This document shows, piece after piece, positions 33,901 through 45,029 of a stretch of DNA of 64,000 nt. The DNA lies in the NCBI GenBank assembly GCA_028671895.1, contig CM053810.1, positions 35,195,501-35,259,500 on the forward strand. The letters are read 5' to 3'. The stretch comes from Oenanthe sinensis (taxonomy: Eukaryota > Streptophyta > Magnoliopsida > Apiales > Apiaceae). The stretch's first letter is position 1, and every line of letters begins with the position of its first letter. The notes below the pieces were generated by a model that made no database searches, had not been told where the DNA came from, and saw nothing but the letters and a program-made list of their open reading frames with translations. The position numbers and the translations under genes were made by a program.

Positions 33901-34283
33901 ACAGATTAATTTCTTGGTTTAGCAAGAAACAACAGACTGTATCAACCTCAACAGCTGAGGCTGAATACATTGCCGCTAGAAGTTGCTGTGCTCAAATTTT
34001 GTGGATAAGAAATCAATTACTTGATTATGGACTAACATTCTCAAATATTCCTATATATTGTGGTAATACCAGTGCTATTAAAATTACAGAGAATCCAGTC
34101 CAACATTCCAGAACAAAGCACATTGATGTCAGGTATCATTTCATTAGAGAACATGTTGAAAATGGTACTGTGACACTTCACTATGTTCCAACTGACAAAC
34201 AGATTGCAGACATTTTGACAAAACCTCTTGATGAGTCTACCTTTCTTAGACTGGTAGGTGAATTAGGTTTGTTAAACATGTAA
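30997..34283 (+). pseudogene. pol: Element B Pol, several stops and frameshifts
   Basis: Begins after TATGCAG/GG, in the -1 frame relative to gag. Protease LILDSGCSGHMTG near 31024; pre-integrase region broken by a stop where relatives have Trp (near 31416) plus a one-base shift; integrase D at about 31612, a shift near 31740, D at about 31801, E at about 31907; a linker rich in Glu-Ser pairs (32290-32500); a frame change near 32530; a stop at 32799-32801 where relatives have Trp; then a long intact RT-RNase H ORF (32811-34283) with YVDD at 33342-33353, TAEAEYIAARSC and ...LVGELGLLNM at the end. Confidence 0.92.
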
Positions 34284-34759
34284 GTGATTACAAATTACAA
34301 GCAACAAGGTATGTACTTTAATTATAATTCTGGTTGTAACACATTATAATTAATTATTTTTGCAAAATTTTTATTGGTACTTTATCTTGACAGAGTCTAG
34401 TTTTTAGAATTTGACGAGTCTGTAGACTCTGACTAGTCTGTAGACTCTGAGAGTCTGTAGACTCTGAAAAACAATTATCGCCTAGACTCCGAAACGGTTC
34501 AAATTCGCGTCTACAGACTCTAATTGTGTTTAAATTGTTCAAATGACTTGAAATAGGCGGTAACAGTTGTTTTTGACTGGAGATAGACTGTAGACTCGTG
34601 TGTATTGTTAACAATTCAAACAAAATAGAAGATTTTCATACAGGTAACTCACTTGTTTGTTGCAATTAATTTCTAAGGCAGAACTATTCACAGAGCTCTT
34701 TACGAACCCTAACAACTTTCTTCAAGCGTATTCATCACTTTCAATCAACAACAACTTCA
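34284..34759 (+). other. Element B pol-ORF3 spacer with AGACTCTG/CAGAGTCT motifs
   Basis: Non-coding, 476 bp. Between 34392 and 34596 about ten GAGTCT or AGACTC units in both orientations, such as CTGTAGACTCTGA three times near 34427-34468. The orientation mix gives inverted repeats able to pair. Confidence 0.78.
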
Positions 34760-35982
34760 ATGGCTGCTATCTCAACTGTCATGAGGGGACCCAAGGCAAT
34801 TGCTTTCACATTTGGGGATTTCGAGTTCATGAACACAAATCATGTTGCCGCTCTTGGAGAAAAGAAAGAGGTAGATGCTGACTACTATCCTGTGTTGGAT
34901 TTCTTGGAGCAATCCGAGCTACACTACATTCTCAAGGCATCACTAGTCATTCACATGGATGCTGTGTCATAAGCCTGGAGCTCTGCAAAGGTAGTTGATC
35001 CTTCTCAGGATCAACCAGGTAAGATAATGTTTACCTTTGGTGATTTTACATTTGATGTTACCGCTGATGTTATTAATTCTGTGTTTAAATTACCTGTTAA
35101 ACAAACTTTTGATGAAACTGTTTCTGATGCTGAAATTAAAGATATGTTTAAATCACTAGGTTATTCTGGTAGTTTAGAAAACATGAGTAAGTTAACTAGG
35201 CCTTATTTAAGAAAAGAATGGCCTTTTTTCTTTGATCAAATTGCTAAGTGTTTTACTAGTAAGTGTAGTGGATTTGATGCTATTACTGCTATTACTTATC
35301 AAATTGGTCACAGTCTCCTATTTAATAGAGTAATCAACATTGGTGATATGTTGCTCACTCAAATAGGAGCAAAATTAAATAATGTGCATGAGGGGAGGAA
35401 GAAAGTCTACTATCATCGATTTCTTATGATTCTCCTCAATCACTTCATTCCTGACATGTCAACCAAGTTGGCAGATGATTGCTATGTGCAGGCATATAAA
35501 CAGCAAAAGAGGATATTCTCTGATATTAAGAGAATTGATGACAAGAAGAAGAGTCTACCTGCCATGACTTATCCACAGGTAATGAAGGTAAAACTCTCAA
35601 CCTACAAACCTTCTATCTACAATGCTTCAATTTTTGGTGGTGAAATGGTGCAGGAGCAAGTAATGGAGAGTCCCCCTACACCTACCCAAGTCACCCAATC
35701 ACCTTCAAAGATACAATCTTCAAAACCAAAATCCAAAAAGAAACCAACATCTGGTGTCTCTCAAAAGGCACCAGTTGTAAAGAGGAGAAAATTGATTCAA
35801 ACTAGGCTTATAGATGAGCACAGTGATGAGGAGCTCAACCCTCTAGAGAAGTAAGTTGTTGAAGGACTTTCTTTATTAAAGGAAGGTCATGATACACTTG
35901 ATTCTACCCTTCAAGCCAAGTCTGTAGTCTCTGAAAAGGCTACAGACTCTGACCAACCTAAGAATGCACCTCAGGATGCTCA
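34760..35982 (+). pseudogene. Element B ORF3, upstream part
   Basis: Starts MAAISTVMRGPKAIAFTFGD. An in-frame TAA at 34970-34972 separates it from the long piece 35027-35854, which has FTFGDFTFDVTADVINSVF, TRPYLRKEWPFFFDQIAKCF and YYHRFLMILLNHFIP. These match ORF3 of A and C. The tail 35720-35854 is basic (KKKPTSG, KRRKL). A TAA at 35852-35854 and degraded sequence follow, to the D insertion at 35983. No membrane segment seen. Confidence 0.82.
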
Positions 35983-37532
35983 TGTTGGGTTCCGAGGCAT
36001 AAAACGCAGCGGATAAACGTAAATATAACGAAAATTTTCGGAACCCAAACGCAGGATCATGTATAAGAATTGACGGATTATGGTGATAATCGAATCATAC
36101 CTATTAAGATTTTGAATGCCACGAACTCAACGGAGATCCTTGCTATCACGATTTGTGTCTTCCTCTCGAAAGCACCTCTATGGTATCCACACGAGCACCT
36201 TCAAGAACGTCTCACGATCTTGAACACGGAACGGAAGTACTAGCCTCCTTTGATAGGTTTCGAATTCTCTCTGCCTCTTCCTATGCTGCCTCTTCTGCTA
36301 GGGTTTATACAAAAACGTGCAAGCCATTTAACCTATCATTATCTATTTATAATGATTGGTTAATGGGCCTTTTTAGCAAAAACCTAACCCATGTAGGCAT
36401 AGGATTAAATAATAACACATGCTTCTATTATTTAATTAATAATTAAGTCACACTTAATTATTATTGGCAGAAATATAATTCTTCAAATTCGAATTTATTT
36501 CAATTAATTAAGTCTCACTTAATTAATATAATAAATTCGAATTAATCATCAATTAATTTAAATCTATAATTTAAATTAACTATTCCTCTAGGTGCTCTAC
36601 GTGTGTGACCCTATAGGCTATTATTTAATTAGCAATAATTTTATTCTCCAATAAAATTATAAACAATGAGCGGTATCTAGTAATACATCATTGCTACCTA
36701 ATTAAACAATAATTAAATCGTGATTCGATAAAACCTTTCGTGATTAATGTTTCCGTGTAATATAATCCCTTTAACCATATATATTATAGATTAAACTCGA
36801 GGCATGTATTTAGTCATCCTCTTCAACATTTAATCCGGGTTTACTTGATCCATGAGTAGACTATGAAAAACAAATCATTATTTGAGCACGGCCATGCATT
36901 TTATAGTCTCACTCAATCAAGAGGCCAATAATATCTCTCCTAATTATAGGAGGGTTAAATCCTTTATCTATCATTCATATTTCTCATACGACTCATGATA
37001 TACCCGATGTCCACTTTTATCATCACCCGGTCAAAGGTAACTTTTAATGTAGTCAAAGTATATCAATCCTCGTATAGAAATATAATGATCTCAAGTCAGA
37101 GGATCATTACACCATTATCACTGTGAGTCTTTCTTATGACTTAATTAAACATGAAGAATCTCACTGTGGGTCTGTCCAGTACCATGTACCCCTACATGTA
37201 CCTATGTATTGACTTTAGTATCCCCATACTTATAACCAATGAGATGTGGTTATCTGTCAAACAACATACTAGTCTATTTATGTATTATTATTGTCCTATC
37301 ATAATAATACTCGACTAGGGAACCTTTAAGAATATGATATGTTATATAATCTCAAGTTCAAGTCATGTACTTAAACTATATAACGAGTATCATGATTCTA
37401 AGGACATTTATTATGCTAACAAATATATCGCAGTAATTAAAGTCATAATAAATACGTTTATTGAATAATCAAATGACATAAATGTTTATTAAAAGGAAAA
37501 ATTGTATTGCCTCTAGGGCACCTACACTAACA
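35983..37532 (-). repeat. Element D 3' LTR, 1550 bp
   Basis: Starts TGTTGGGTTCCGAGGC and ends CACCTACACTAACA on the + strand. Differences from 43480-45029 seen near 36417, 36602, 36652, 36775 and 37119. TATA box ATTATAAATAGAT in element sense at 36341-36353. The adjacent ATCTCCCACTTGC (37533-37545) is the complement of the polypurine tract. Confidence 0.95.
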
Positions 37533-37546
37533 ATCTCCCACTTGCA

Positions 37547-40500
37547 CTAGAGCCAATCACCCATGTATCTAATACCCATGGAACTAGTGTGACCGTCGTG
37601 CTTCTGCTGCGACAAGCCTTTGGTCAGTGGGTCTGCAATGTTATCATTTGTGTGCACTTTACATATGTGTATGTCACCCCTCTCATTAATCTCTCGAATG
37701 AGGTGATATCTCCTGAGTATATGTTTGGTTCGGGAGTGAGCTCTAGGTTCTTTAGCTTGTGCAATGGCTCCATTATTATCGCAGTATAGATCAATGGGAT
37801 CTGCGATTGATGGAACCACTCCCAATTCAGTAATGAATTTTCGAATCCAAACTGCTTCCTTAGCCGCTTCACAAGCTGCAATGTACTCAGCCTCCATTGT
37901 AGAATCAGCTACTGTTTCTTGTTTTGAACTCTTCCAACTTACAGCACCTCCGTTTAGACAAAACACAAAACCAGACTGTGATACAGTATCATCCCTGTCT
38001 GTTTGGAAACTTGCATCGGTGTAACCTTTTACTACTAGTTTCTCCTCTCCTCCATACACCAAGAATGAATCTTTAGTCCTTTTCAAGTACTTTAGAATAT
38101 TCTTGACAGCCGTCCAGTGACCTTCACCTGGATTAGATTGGTATCTGCTCATCATGCTTAAAGCATACGAAACATCTGGGCGAGTACATACCATCGCATA
38201 CATGATGGATCCAATTGCTGAGGCATATGGAACCTTACTCATGCGGTCCTTGTCATCCAATGATTTCGGACACTGATCTTTAGAGATCGTTATCCCTTGA
38301 GATACGGGGACATATCCCCTTTTTGCATTTTGCATACCAAAACGGTGCAAAACCTTATCGATGTATGTACTCTGACTTAGACCGATCATCCTTCTAGATC
38401 TATCCCTATAGATCCTCATTCCTAGAATGTAGGATGCATCTCCTAAGTCTTTCATAGAGAAATTACTCCCTAACCAAATCTTAACAGCCTTGAGAGAAGG
38501 TATGTCATTCCCCATTAGTAGTATGTCATCAACATATAGTACTATGAATGCCACATGGCTCCCACTAACCTTCTTGTAAACACAAGGTTCATCCTCGTTT
38601 TGAACAAATCCATACTCTTTGATAGTTTCATCAAAACGGATGTTCCATCTCCTAGAGGCTTGCTTTAATCCATAAATGGATCGACGTAATTTATATATCT
38701 TGCTAACATTCCCTGGACTGACAAAACCTTCAGGTTGTGTCATGTACACATCCACATCTTCTTCAAGGCTTCCATTAAGGAAGGCTGTTTTGACATCCAT
38801 TTGCCAGATTTCATAATCATGGAATGCTGCAATAGCAAGCAAAATCCTTATGGATTTGACCATAGCCACTGGTGAGAAGGTTTCATCATAGTCAATACCA
38901 TGAATTTGCTTGAAACCTTTTGCAACTAGCCTTGCTTTATAGGTCTGAACATTTCCATCCATGTCAGTTTTCTTCTTGAAAACCCATTTGCACCCTATGG
39001 GTTTTACCCCTTCAGGTGGATCAACCAAAGTCCATACTTGGTTTTCATATATGGATTCCATCTCGGATTTCATGGCTTCTAGCCATCTCTTAGATTCTGG
39101 ACTGCTCATAGCATCTTGGTATGAGAGAGGCTCATCTTCATCTATGAGCATCAAATCACCACATTGAGTCAAAAGAAATCCATATCTCTCTGGCTCATGG
39201 CGAATTCTACCAGTTCTACGAACAACCTGTGTTTGTTGAGCGTTATTATTATCCTGCTCTTGTTCCACTTCAGGTTCAATGCTATTTTGTGGTTCTCGAT
39301 CTTCATCGAGGTCTATAGTTCTCCCACTGTTTCTTTTGGAAACAAAATCCCTTTCCATGAAGACAGCATCTCGAGCAATAAACACTTTTTGCTCAGAAGG
39401 ACTATAGAAATAATACGCCTTTGTTTCTTTAGGGTATCCCACAAAATTGCACTCTTCAGATTTAGGTCCAAGCTTGTCAGATACTTGACGCTTCACAAAC
39501 GCCTTGTATCCCCAAACTTTCATAAAGCTCATGCCTGACCGTTTCTTCTCCCATATCTCATATAGAGTCTTTTGAACCTTCTTAGTAGGAACACGGTTAA
39601 GTGTGAAAGCCGCTGTTTCTAGAGCATAACCCCAGAAACTAATTGGAAGATCTGCATGACTCATCATCGATCGCACCATGTCCAACAAGGTGCGATTTCT
39701 CCTCTCTGAAACTCCATTCCATTGAGGTGTACCTGGCGGAGTGAGTTGTGATACAATACCACACTCCTTTAAATAATCTTTAAATTCAGTGCTCAAGTAT
39801 TCTCCTCCACGATCAGATCGTAAGATTTTAATACTTGCACCTCCGCCAATTTGCTTCTCTACTTCAGCCTTGTATTCTTTGAACTTTTCAAAAGAATCGG
39901 ATTTATTCTTCATAAGATATACATATCCATATCTACTGAAATCATCAGTAAATGTTATGAAGTAGTAGTAGCCTCCTCTAGCCATCACACGCATTGGGCC
40001 ACATACATCACTATGTATTAGCTCCAAACGTTCAGTGGCCCTTTGACCATTACCAGTGAAAGGGGCTTTAGTCATTTTACCAAGCAAACAAGATTCGCAT
40101 TCTTGGTATGATTCAAAATCAAACTTATCCAAATATCCATCCTTATGTAATTTGGATATGCGTTTCTCATTTATATGGCCTAGACGACAATGCCAGAGGT
40201 ATGTTTGATTTGAGTCATTAACTTTAAGTCATTTGTTTTCTATATTACAGACAGGATTATCTAAGTCAAGAACATATAAACCATTAAACAAACGCGCAAC
40301 ACCATAGGTTAAATCATTCAAAGCAAAAGAGCAACTGTTGTCCTTTATTGTAAACGAAAAACCTTTCTTGTCCAAACAAGAAACAGAAATAATGTTTCTG
40401 CGAATTGCAGGCACGTAATAACAATTCTCCAGTTCTAAAACTAGCCCAGAGGGCAAAGATAAATAATAGGTTCCTACAGCTAAAGCAGCAACTCTTGCTC

Positions 40501-41542
40501 CGTTGCCAACTCGTAGGTCCATTTCTCCTTTAGCCAATGTCCTACTTCTCTGCATTTCCTGCACATTTATACAAATGTGAGAAGCACATCCGGTATCCAA
40601 TACCCAAGATGTAGAAATAGACAGATTGACTTCTATAACATATATACCTGAATTAGAAGCTTGCTCAGCCCTCTTCTTCTTCAGATCCTCCAAGTAAACT
40701 GAACAGTTTCTCTTCCAGTGACCAGTTTTCTTACAGTAGTGACATTCACCCTTAGCGACCCCACCTTTAGGCTTTAAAGCCTGTTTAGGACCTGACTTTG
40801 GCTTGGGTGTAGAATCAGAACCTGTCTTCTTCTTACCCTTCCACTTGCCTTTCCCTTTGGCCTTACCTTTATTGCCCACCATCAGTATGGGAGCAGGTTC
40901 AGCCGTCTTCATGTTGGTCTCATATGTTCTCAACATAGCCAACAATTCAGTAGGTGTTTTGTCAAACTCATTCATATTGTAGTTCATAACAAACTGAGTG
41001 AATTTGTTGTTCAAAGAATTCAAGATTAGGTCAATACCAGTTTCCGGACCAATCGGGAAACCCAAAGTATCAAGATACTCAATGTAACCAATCATCTTCA
41101 GAACATGTGGGCCAACTGGTTCATTTGCCCCTTGTTTGCAGTTAAAGAGTGACTTGCTCGTGTTGAACCTTTCTTGACGAGTTTGGCTTGCAAACATGCT
41201 TTGCAAGTGCTCATTGATAGTATATGCATCCATATGCACATGCTGTCTTTGAAGCTCAGCACTCATAGTTGCTAACATAAGACACGCAACATCAGTTGCA
41301 TCATTCTCATCCTTTGTGTGGGCCGCTCGTTCCTCAACAGTAGCGCCCTCAGGAAGGGGACCTGCCGGAGGAATATCAATGACATGAAGCTTGCGCTCCT
41401 GCCTGAGGACAATCCTCAAATTCCTCTGCAAGTCTAGGAAGTTGTTTCCTCCTGTCAGCTTATCCTTCTCAAGGACAGATCGTACGGATAGTGTGTTTGT
41501 GTTGTTTGTCATTACTTGGTATCTACAATGATAAAAGCACAA
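37547..41542 (-). pseudogene. gag-pol: Element D Gag-Pol polyprotein, one stop codon
   Basis: A single frame of 1332 codons read from the ATG within 41542-41512. Gag (UBN2-type, MTNNTNTLSVRSVLEKDKL), CCHC CHYCKKTGHWKRNC near 40745-40700, protease WVLDTGCASHI near 40610-40575, pre-integrase zinc domain, a TGA at 40231-40229 where relative E has Cys, integrase (HSDVCGPM, TDDFSRYGYVYLM, PPGTPQWNGVSERRNRTLL), RT with YVDD at 38536-38525, RNase H (DSTMEAEYIAACEAAKEAVWI, YCDNNGAIAQAKEPRAHSRTKH). The end is at 37547. Everything else is open, so this copy died recently or the stop is a late change. An upstream in-frame Met (MCFYHCRYQV) precedes the likely start MTNN. Confidence 0.93.
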
Positions 41543-42736
41543 AATTAAACATTAGATTGTCTGAGTTATTTATTATGTTCAAATGATTATGATACATTCA
41601 TAATATATCTCCCACTATTTTTATCAAATCAATAGCCCTTACTATTAATTTGGAAAGTATATCCCATAATCCTTTCTAGTGAGCCAAGATCCATATTTCG
41701 TCATGTCTCAAGTCAACCACTCGAAGTCCTTAAGAATGATTATTTAGGTAGACAACATTTGTCAATTATATCATATATAATTCTTGGATAGTTTGGTGAG
41801 CAACGATTGATTTTATCTATCTAATAGATTTTTAACCAAACTCTATGCTTCTAAGTTCATAATGGTTGAATATAACCGTTTACTTTCACCTTATTATGAC
41901 GACTCAGTTAAGTTTGACCCAATGATACAACGGCCGAATATAACCGTTTATATTCGTCGCATCTCACCACGATAGACAGGAGTCCCCTTCCACTGACAGT
42001 CTTTCCCCTAATCGATCTAGGATTCGATGAGTGTTCATTCATTGGAAAGCATCTGATTAAAACTTAATATTTTGTTAAGGGGTTTAGAAAATTTTACGAC
42101 GATCATGATCACATCATGAAGAGATCCTCAATTTTTCCTTGAACTAAATATTTCAAATTGACATCTTAAATTGTTCATTTCCCAGGTAGATGGAGGATAC
42201 CAGTGGTCACACTTAAAACCCATCAGCCTTACGAATACGCATATCCGTTTTTGTCAGAAAATCCCAATTATAGATATCAAAATTCATATTCAATTCCGTG
42301 TTTTAAAAATCCATATTTCATAAACACAAGAATCTCATGATCGTTTGTTGATTTTAAAATCTTGAATCGTTATAGATTTTATCTTGAGTCGTTACAGATT
42401 TTATCTTGTTTAAACAAGCATGGCATGGGTGTCGTATCTAATACATACATACATACATACATGATTAATCTAATTAAAGCATGCATCATTCATACATCAA
42501 TATGTAAAGTGCAGTATGTAAACGTGCTTGGTTATGGCCCCTTTCCTATGTGATCCTTTCGAGCTAATGAAAGGATCAAAGTCAATCTATGGTGGTAAAA
42601 TATAAATACAATTACATGTCTTCATTCTTCTTGTATCCACTAGTGCCTGCTCCTCTTCTTGGATCATCTTTCAGTCTTCAAGTACATTACATGGAATAAT
42701 TGAATACAACCTAAGCTAATGTACTTACATAAGAAA

Positions 42737-42796
42737 ACTCGAGTTACATTCGAGGTTAAACAATTACAAGAATGAAGAAAACGACATGCAAGTCGT
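42737..42796 (-). other. Two conserved stem-loops in the element D leader
   Basis: CTCGAGTTACATTCGAG at about 42739-42755 and ACGACATGCAAGTCGT at about 42780-42795, followed by GGTCTAAGGGCCATAAC near 42833. The same elements in the same order and spacing occur in the E leader (26855-26970). Conservation between two diverged families suggests a function for the RNA or DNA. Confidence 0.6.
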
Positions 42797-42883
42797 ATTT
42801 ATAAAACCAAAACCAAAAACCATTAATCTAGGGGTCTAAGGGCCATAACCAGCACCATGCTCAAGTACACAAAATAAAATATT

Positions 42884-43016
42884 GCGGGGGTCCGGGGGCG
42901 GCAGCCCCTGGGCGGGGGTCCGGGGGCGGCAGCCCCTGGGCGGGGTCTGGGGCGGCAGCCCCAGGCGGGGTCTGGGGCGGCAGCCCCAGGCGGGGTCTGG
43001 GGGCGGCAGCCCCCGG
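42884..43016. repeat. GC-rich tandem repeat, five units of 25-28 bp
   Basis: Units start at 42884, 42912, 42940, 42965 and 42990, each GCGGGG(G)TC(C/T)GGGG(G) followed by CGGCAGCCCC. Each unit holds the inverted repeat GGGGC-GGCA-GCCCC and G-runs of 4-5 on the + strand (antisense to the element). It is the only strongly GC-rich block in the window and is missing from relative E. Confidence 0.92.
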
Positions 43017-43479
43017 CTGGGGTCGAGATCAGATTTTTTTTTTTATTTTCGAAGACCAGTCCTATTCAGAAATCATCAATTTCTGAACTACAGATCATAT
43101 CTGTTGGCCCTTTTTCCCACTGCATCTTATACAGTTTCAGAAGCATGTATCATATACATACTTATCATATCCCAGTTAACAGATCATGTCCAACATAATC
43201 TGTCCACCAGTTTATATCACTATACAAACTGACCCTCATGCATAATATACAAATCGCAATATGGCATATAAATCAGTCATGACAAATCATTAACATGCTA
43301 GTATCATCACCACATATTACAATTCGAATATACATGAAGAACATAGCATGGCAGAAGCATGGCAGTAACAAAGCAGTAGCATGGCAGTGGCATGGCAGTC
43401 ACCAAAACAGGCATATTTGCATCAAATACAGTTAACACGTAACCAAATCAGTCCCTTATACACGTAGCTCTGATGCCAT

Positions 43480-45029
43480 TGTTGGGTTCCGAGGCATAAA
43501 ACGCAGCGGATAAACGTAAATATAACGAAAATTTTCGGAACCCAAACGCAGGATCATGTATAAGAATTGACGGATTATGGTGATAATCGAATCATACCTA
43601 TTAAGATTTTGAATGCCACGAACTCAACGGAGATCCTTGCTATCACGATTTGTGTCTTCCTCTCGAAAGCACCTCTATGGTATCCACACGAGCACCTTCA
43701 AGAACGTCTCACGATCTTGAACACGGAACGGAAGTACTAGCCTCCTTTGATAGGTTTCGAATTCTCTCTGCCTCTTCCTATGCTGCCTCTTCTGCTAGGG
43801 TTTATACAAAAACGTGCAAGCCATTTAACCTATCATTATCTATTTATAATGATTGGTTAATGGGCCTTTTTAGCAAAAACCTAACCCATGTAGGCATAGG
43901 ATTAAATAATAAAACATGCTTCTATTATTTAATTAATAATTAAGTCACACTTAATTATTATTGGCAGAAATATAATTCTTCAAATTCGAATTTATTTCAA
44001 TTAATTAAGTCTCACTTAATTAATATAATAAATTCGAATTAATCATCAATTAATTTAAATCTATAATTTAAATTAACTATTCCTCTAGGTGCTCTATGTG
44101 TGTGACCCTATAGGCTATTATTTAATTAGCAATAATTTTATCCTCCAATAAAATTATAAACAATGAGCGGTATCTAGTAATACATCATTGCTACCTAATT
44201 AAACAATAATTAAATCGTGATTCGATAAAACCTTTCGTGATTAATGTTTCCGTGTAATATAATCCCTTTAACTATATATATTATAGATTAAACTCGAGGC
44301 ATGTATTTAGTCATCCTCTTCAACATTTAATCCGGGTTTACTTGATCCATGAGTAGACTATGAAAAACAAATCATTATTTGAGCACGGCCATGCATTTTA
44401 TAGTCTCACTCAATCAAGAGGCCAATAATATCTCTCCTAATTATAGGAGGGTTAAATCCTTTATCTATCATTCATATTTCTCATACGACTCATGATATAC
44501 CCGATGTCCACTTTTATCATCACCCGGTCAAAGGTAACTTTTAATGTAGTCAAAGTATATCAATCCTCGTATAGAAATATAATGATCTCAAGTCAGAGGA
44601 TCATTACACCATTATCATTGTGAGTCTTTCTTATGACTTAATTAAACATGAAGAATCTCACTGTGGGTCTGTCCAGTACCATGTACCCCTACATGTACCT
44701 ATGTATTGACTTTAGTATCCCCATACTTATAACCAATGAGATGTGGTTATCTGTCAAACAACATACTAGTCTATTTATGTATTATTATTGTCCTATCATA
44801 ATAATACTCGACTAGGGAACCTTTAAGAATATGATATGTTATATAATCTCAAGTTCAAGTCATGTACTTAAACTATATAACGAGTATCATGATTCTAAGG
44901 ACATTTATTATGCTAACAAATATATCGCAGTAATTAAAGTCATAATAAATACGTTTATTGAATAATCAAATGACATAAATGTTTATTAAAAGGAAAAATT
45001 GTATTGCCTCTAGGGCACCTACACTAACA
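43480..45029 (-). repeat. Element D 5' LTR, 1550 bp
   Basis: Same ends and length as 35983-37532. It is the promoter LTR of this minus-strand element: TATA box ATTATAAATAGAT in element sense at 43850-43838. Followed on the right by the GCTCA duplication. Confidence 0.95.

Larger units (their letters stand above)
41543..43479 (-). other. Element D leader, about 1.9 kb
   Basis: No reliable ORF. Holds the PBS at the right end (GCTCTGATGCCA, 43467-43478; TGGCATCAGAGC in element sense), the GC-rich tandem repeat 42884-43016, and the two hairpins near 42737-42796. An open frame at 42882-43232 comes only from the GC-rich repeat. Confidence 0.8.
35983..45029 (-). mobile_element. Element D: nearly intact copia element, 9047 bp
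   Basis: Two 1550-bp LTRs (35983-37532 and 43480-45029) differ at about five positions by eye. A perfect target-site duplication GCTCA flanks it (35978-35982 and 45030-45034), and removing the element and one copy restores the reading frame of B ORF3 (DAQTAFLE). The minus-strand order is 5' LTR, PBS (43478-43467), leader, one gag-pol ORF, polypurine tract, 3' LTR. Only one stop interrupts the coding region. No third ORF. The RT style (YVDDILLMGND, RDRSRRMIGLSQ) suggests the Tork/TAR side of copia; the lineage is not certain. Confidence 0.96.

Noticed and set aside
36153..36446. 97-codon ORF repeated at 43650-43943 (MCLPLESTSMVSTRAPS...)
   Set aside because: Both copies lie inside the element D LTRs and read antisense to the element; the repeat is due to the LTR pair, not to a gene family.
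42882..43232. Gly/Pro/Arg-rich ORF in the element D leader
   Set aside because: Its composition comes entirely from the GC-rich tandem repeat, and it is antisense to the element.
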